Part shown: positions 63,839 through 64,000 of the stretch, one piece after another
Layout of the letters: each line of letters opens with the position of its first letter
How positions within the stretch are numbered: the first letter of the stretch is position 1
Origin: Planococcus halocryophilus
Lineage (GTDB): Bacteria; Bacillota; Bacilli; Bacillales_A; Planococcaceae
NCBI RefSeq assembly: GCF_001687585.2
Contig: NZ_CP016537.2
Span: 282,001 to 346,000 of the forward strand
Direction: 5' to 3'
Length of the DNA stretch: 64,000 nt
The notes under the pieces: model-generated
What the model was told of the DNA's origin: nothing
The model's input: only the letters and a program-made list of their open reading frames with translations
Databases searched by the model: none
Position numbers and translations under genes: made by a program

Positions 63839-64000
63839 AACTTCAGCCTATAAAGGTGCAGCTTTTCTATACCAAGCATCTGATAACTTTTTTACTCCAG
63901 AAGATTTTACGGAAGAACACCGATTGATTGCAAAAACAGCAAAACGTTTTTTAGAAAAAGAAGTGCGGCCAAATAATGAGGAAATTGAAAAACAAAATTT
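63828..64000 (+). CDS. Acyl-CoA dehydrogenase, 5' part
   Basis: GTG 63828 after TGGAGG. The 57 visible residues (SAYKGAAFLYQASDNFFTPE, then DFTEEHRLIAKTAKRFLEKE) match the N-terminus of FadE-type acyl-CoA dehydrogenases of Bacillus, whose long N-terminal lead precedes the ACAD domain. The gene runs past the window. It is the likely beta-oxidation enzyme of this operon. Confidence 0.85.
   Translation, partial: METKTSAYKGAAFLYQASDNFFTPEDFTEEHRLIAKTAKRFLEKEVRPNNEEIEKQN

Overview
The window reads as a chromosome segment of a low-to-mid GC Gram-positive in the Bacillales, most likely Planococcus/Planomicrobium or a close Planococcaceae relative. This is judged from gene content and protein style, not from a search. 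Signs are AGGAGG-type ribosome binding sites, frequent TTG/GTG starts, many Bacillus orthologues (ispA, hemY, fhs, xpt-pbuX, pepF, ypsA, ykvR/ykvI-like, yvbH-like), sigma-B-like promoters and strong intrinsic terminators. There is no rRNA, tRNA, CRISPR array, prophage or intact IS element. Most of it is ordinary housekeeping and metabolic DNA with small accessory islands.

Layout. 1-5.2 kb: end of an ActP-like symporter, intracellular subtilisin IspA, a peptide-binding lipoprotein and an M42 aminopeptidase. 5.3-7.4 kb: a probable metal (copper?) surface pair, namely a wall-anchored protein with two 184-residue repeats carrying four histidines each, followed by a CopC-domain protein. 7.5-9.8 kb: a dead PAS-GGDEF gene, an MscS channel and a DUF948 stress protein. 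10-19.7 kb: CoaW, a half-size MFS protein coupled to an FAD oxidase, a nitroreductase, HemY, a LysM-NlpC/P60 hydrolase, an acyl-CoA synthetase with a thioesterase, and a virus-like repeat protein. 19.8-34 kb: Fhs, a DUF4139/PH-domain cluster, a guanine-riboswitch-controlled xpt-pbuX operon, an esterase, a degenerate M50-like membrane protein, a VOC dioxygenase, proline dehydrogenase, shikimate kinase and a lactonase. 34-45.4 kb: a Sco-type copper chaperone, the complete glycogen operon glgBCDAP with a trailing SDR gene, and a secreted ComEC/ComEA-like lipoprotein with a DUF3006 partner. 45.4-56.9 kb: lipid, transport and stress genes, two sites of a structured intergenic repeat, and a roughly 440-nt gene-free stretch that looks like a structured RNA. 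57-58.3 kb: a gene graveyard with catalase-like and glutamate dehydrogenase remnants. 58.4-64 kb: a BCCT transporter, YpsA, threonine dehydratase and a TetR-controlled fatty-acid operon that runs off the end.

Strongest leads. (1) The structured, gene-free region at about 54.57-55.02 kb has nested helices and a terminator. (2) An intergenic repeat family (one copy plus a fragment at 46.9 kb, three tandem copies at 52.3-52.6 kb) shows compensatory base changes between copies, so the fold, not the sequence, appears to be kept. (3) The double four-histidine wall protein sits next to CopC. (4) The SDR at the end of the glycogen operon has Asn in place of the catalytic Lys. (5) The LSExFI-repeat protein at 18.8 kb resembles repeats of large DNA viruses and phages.
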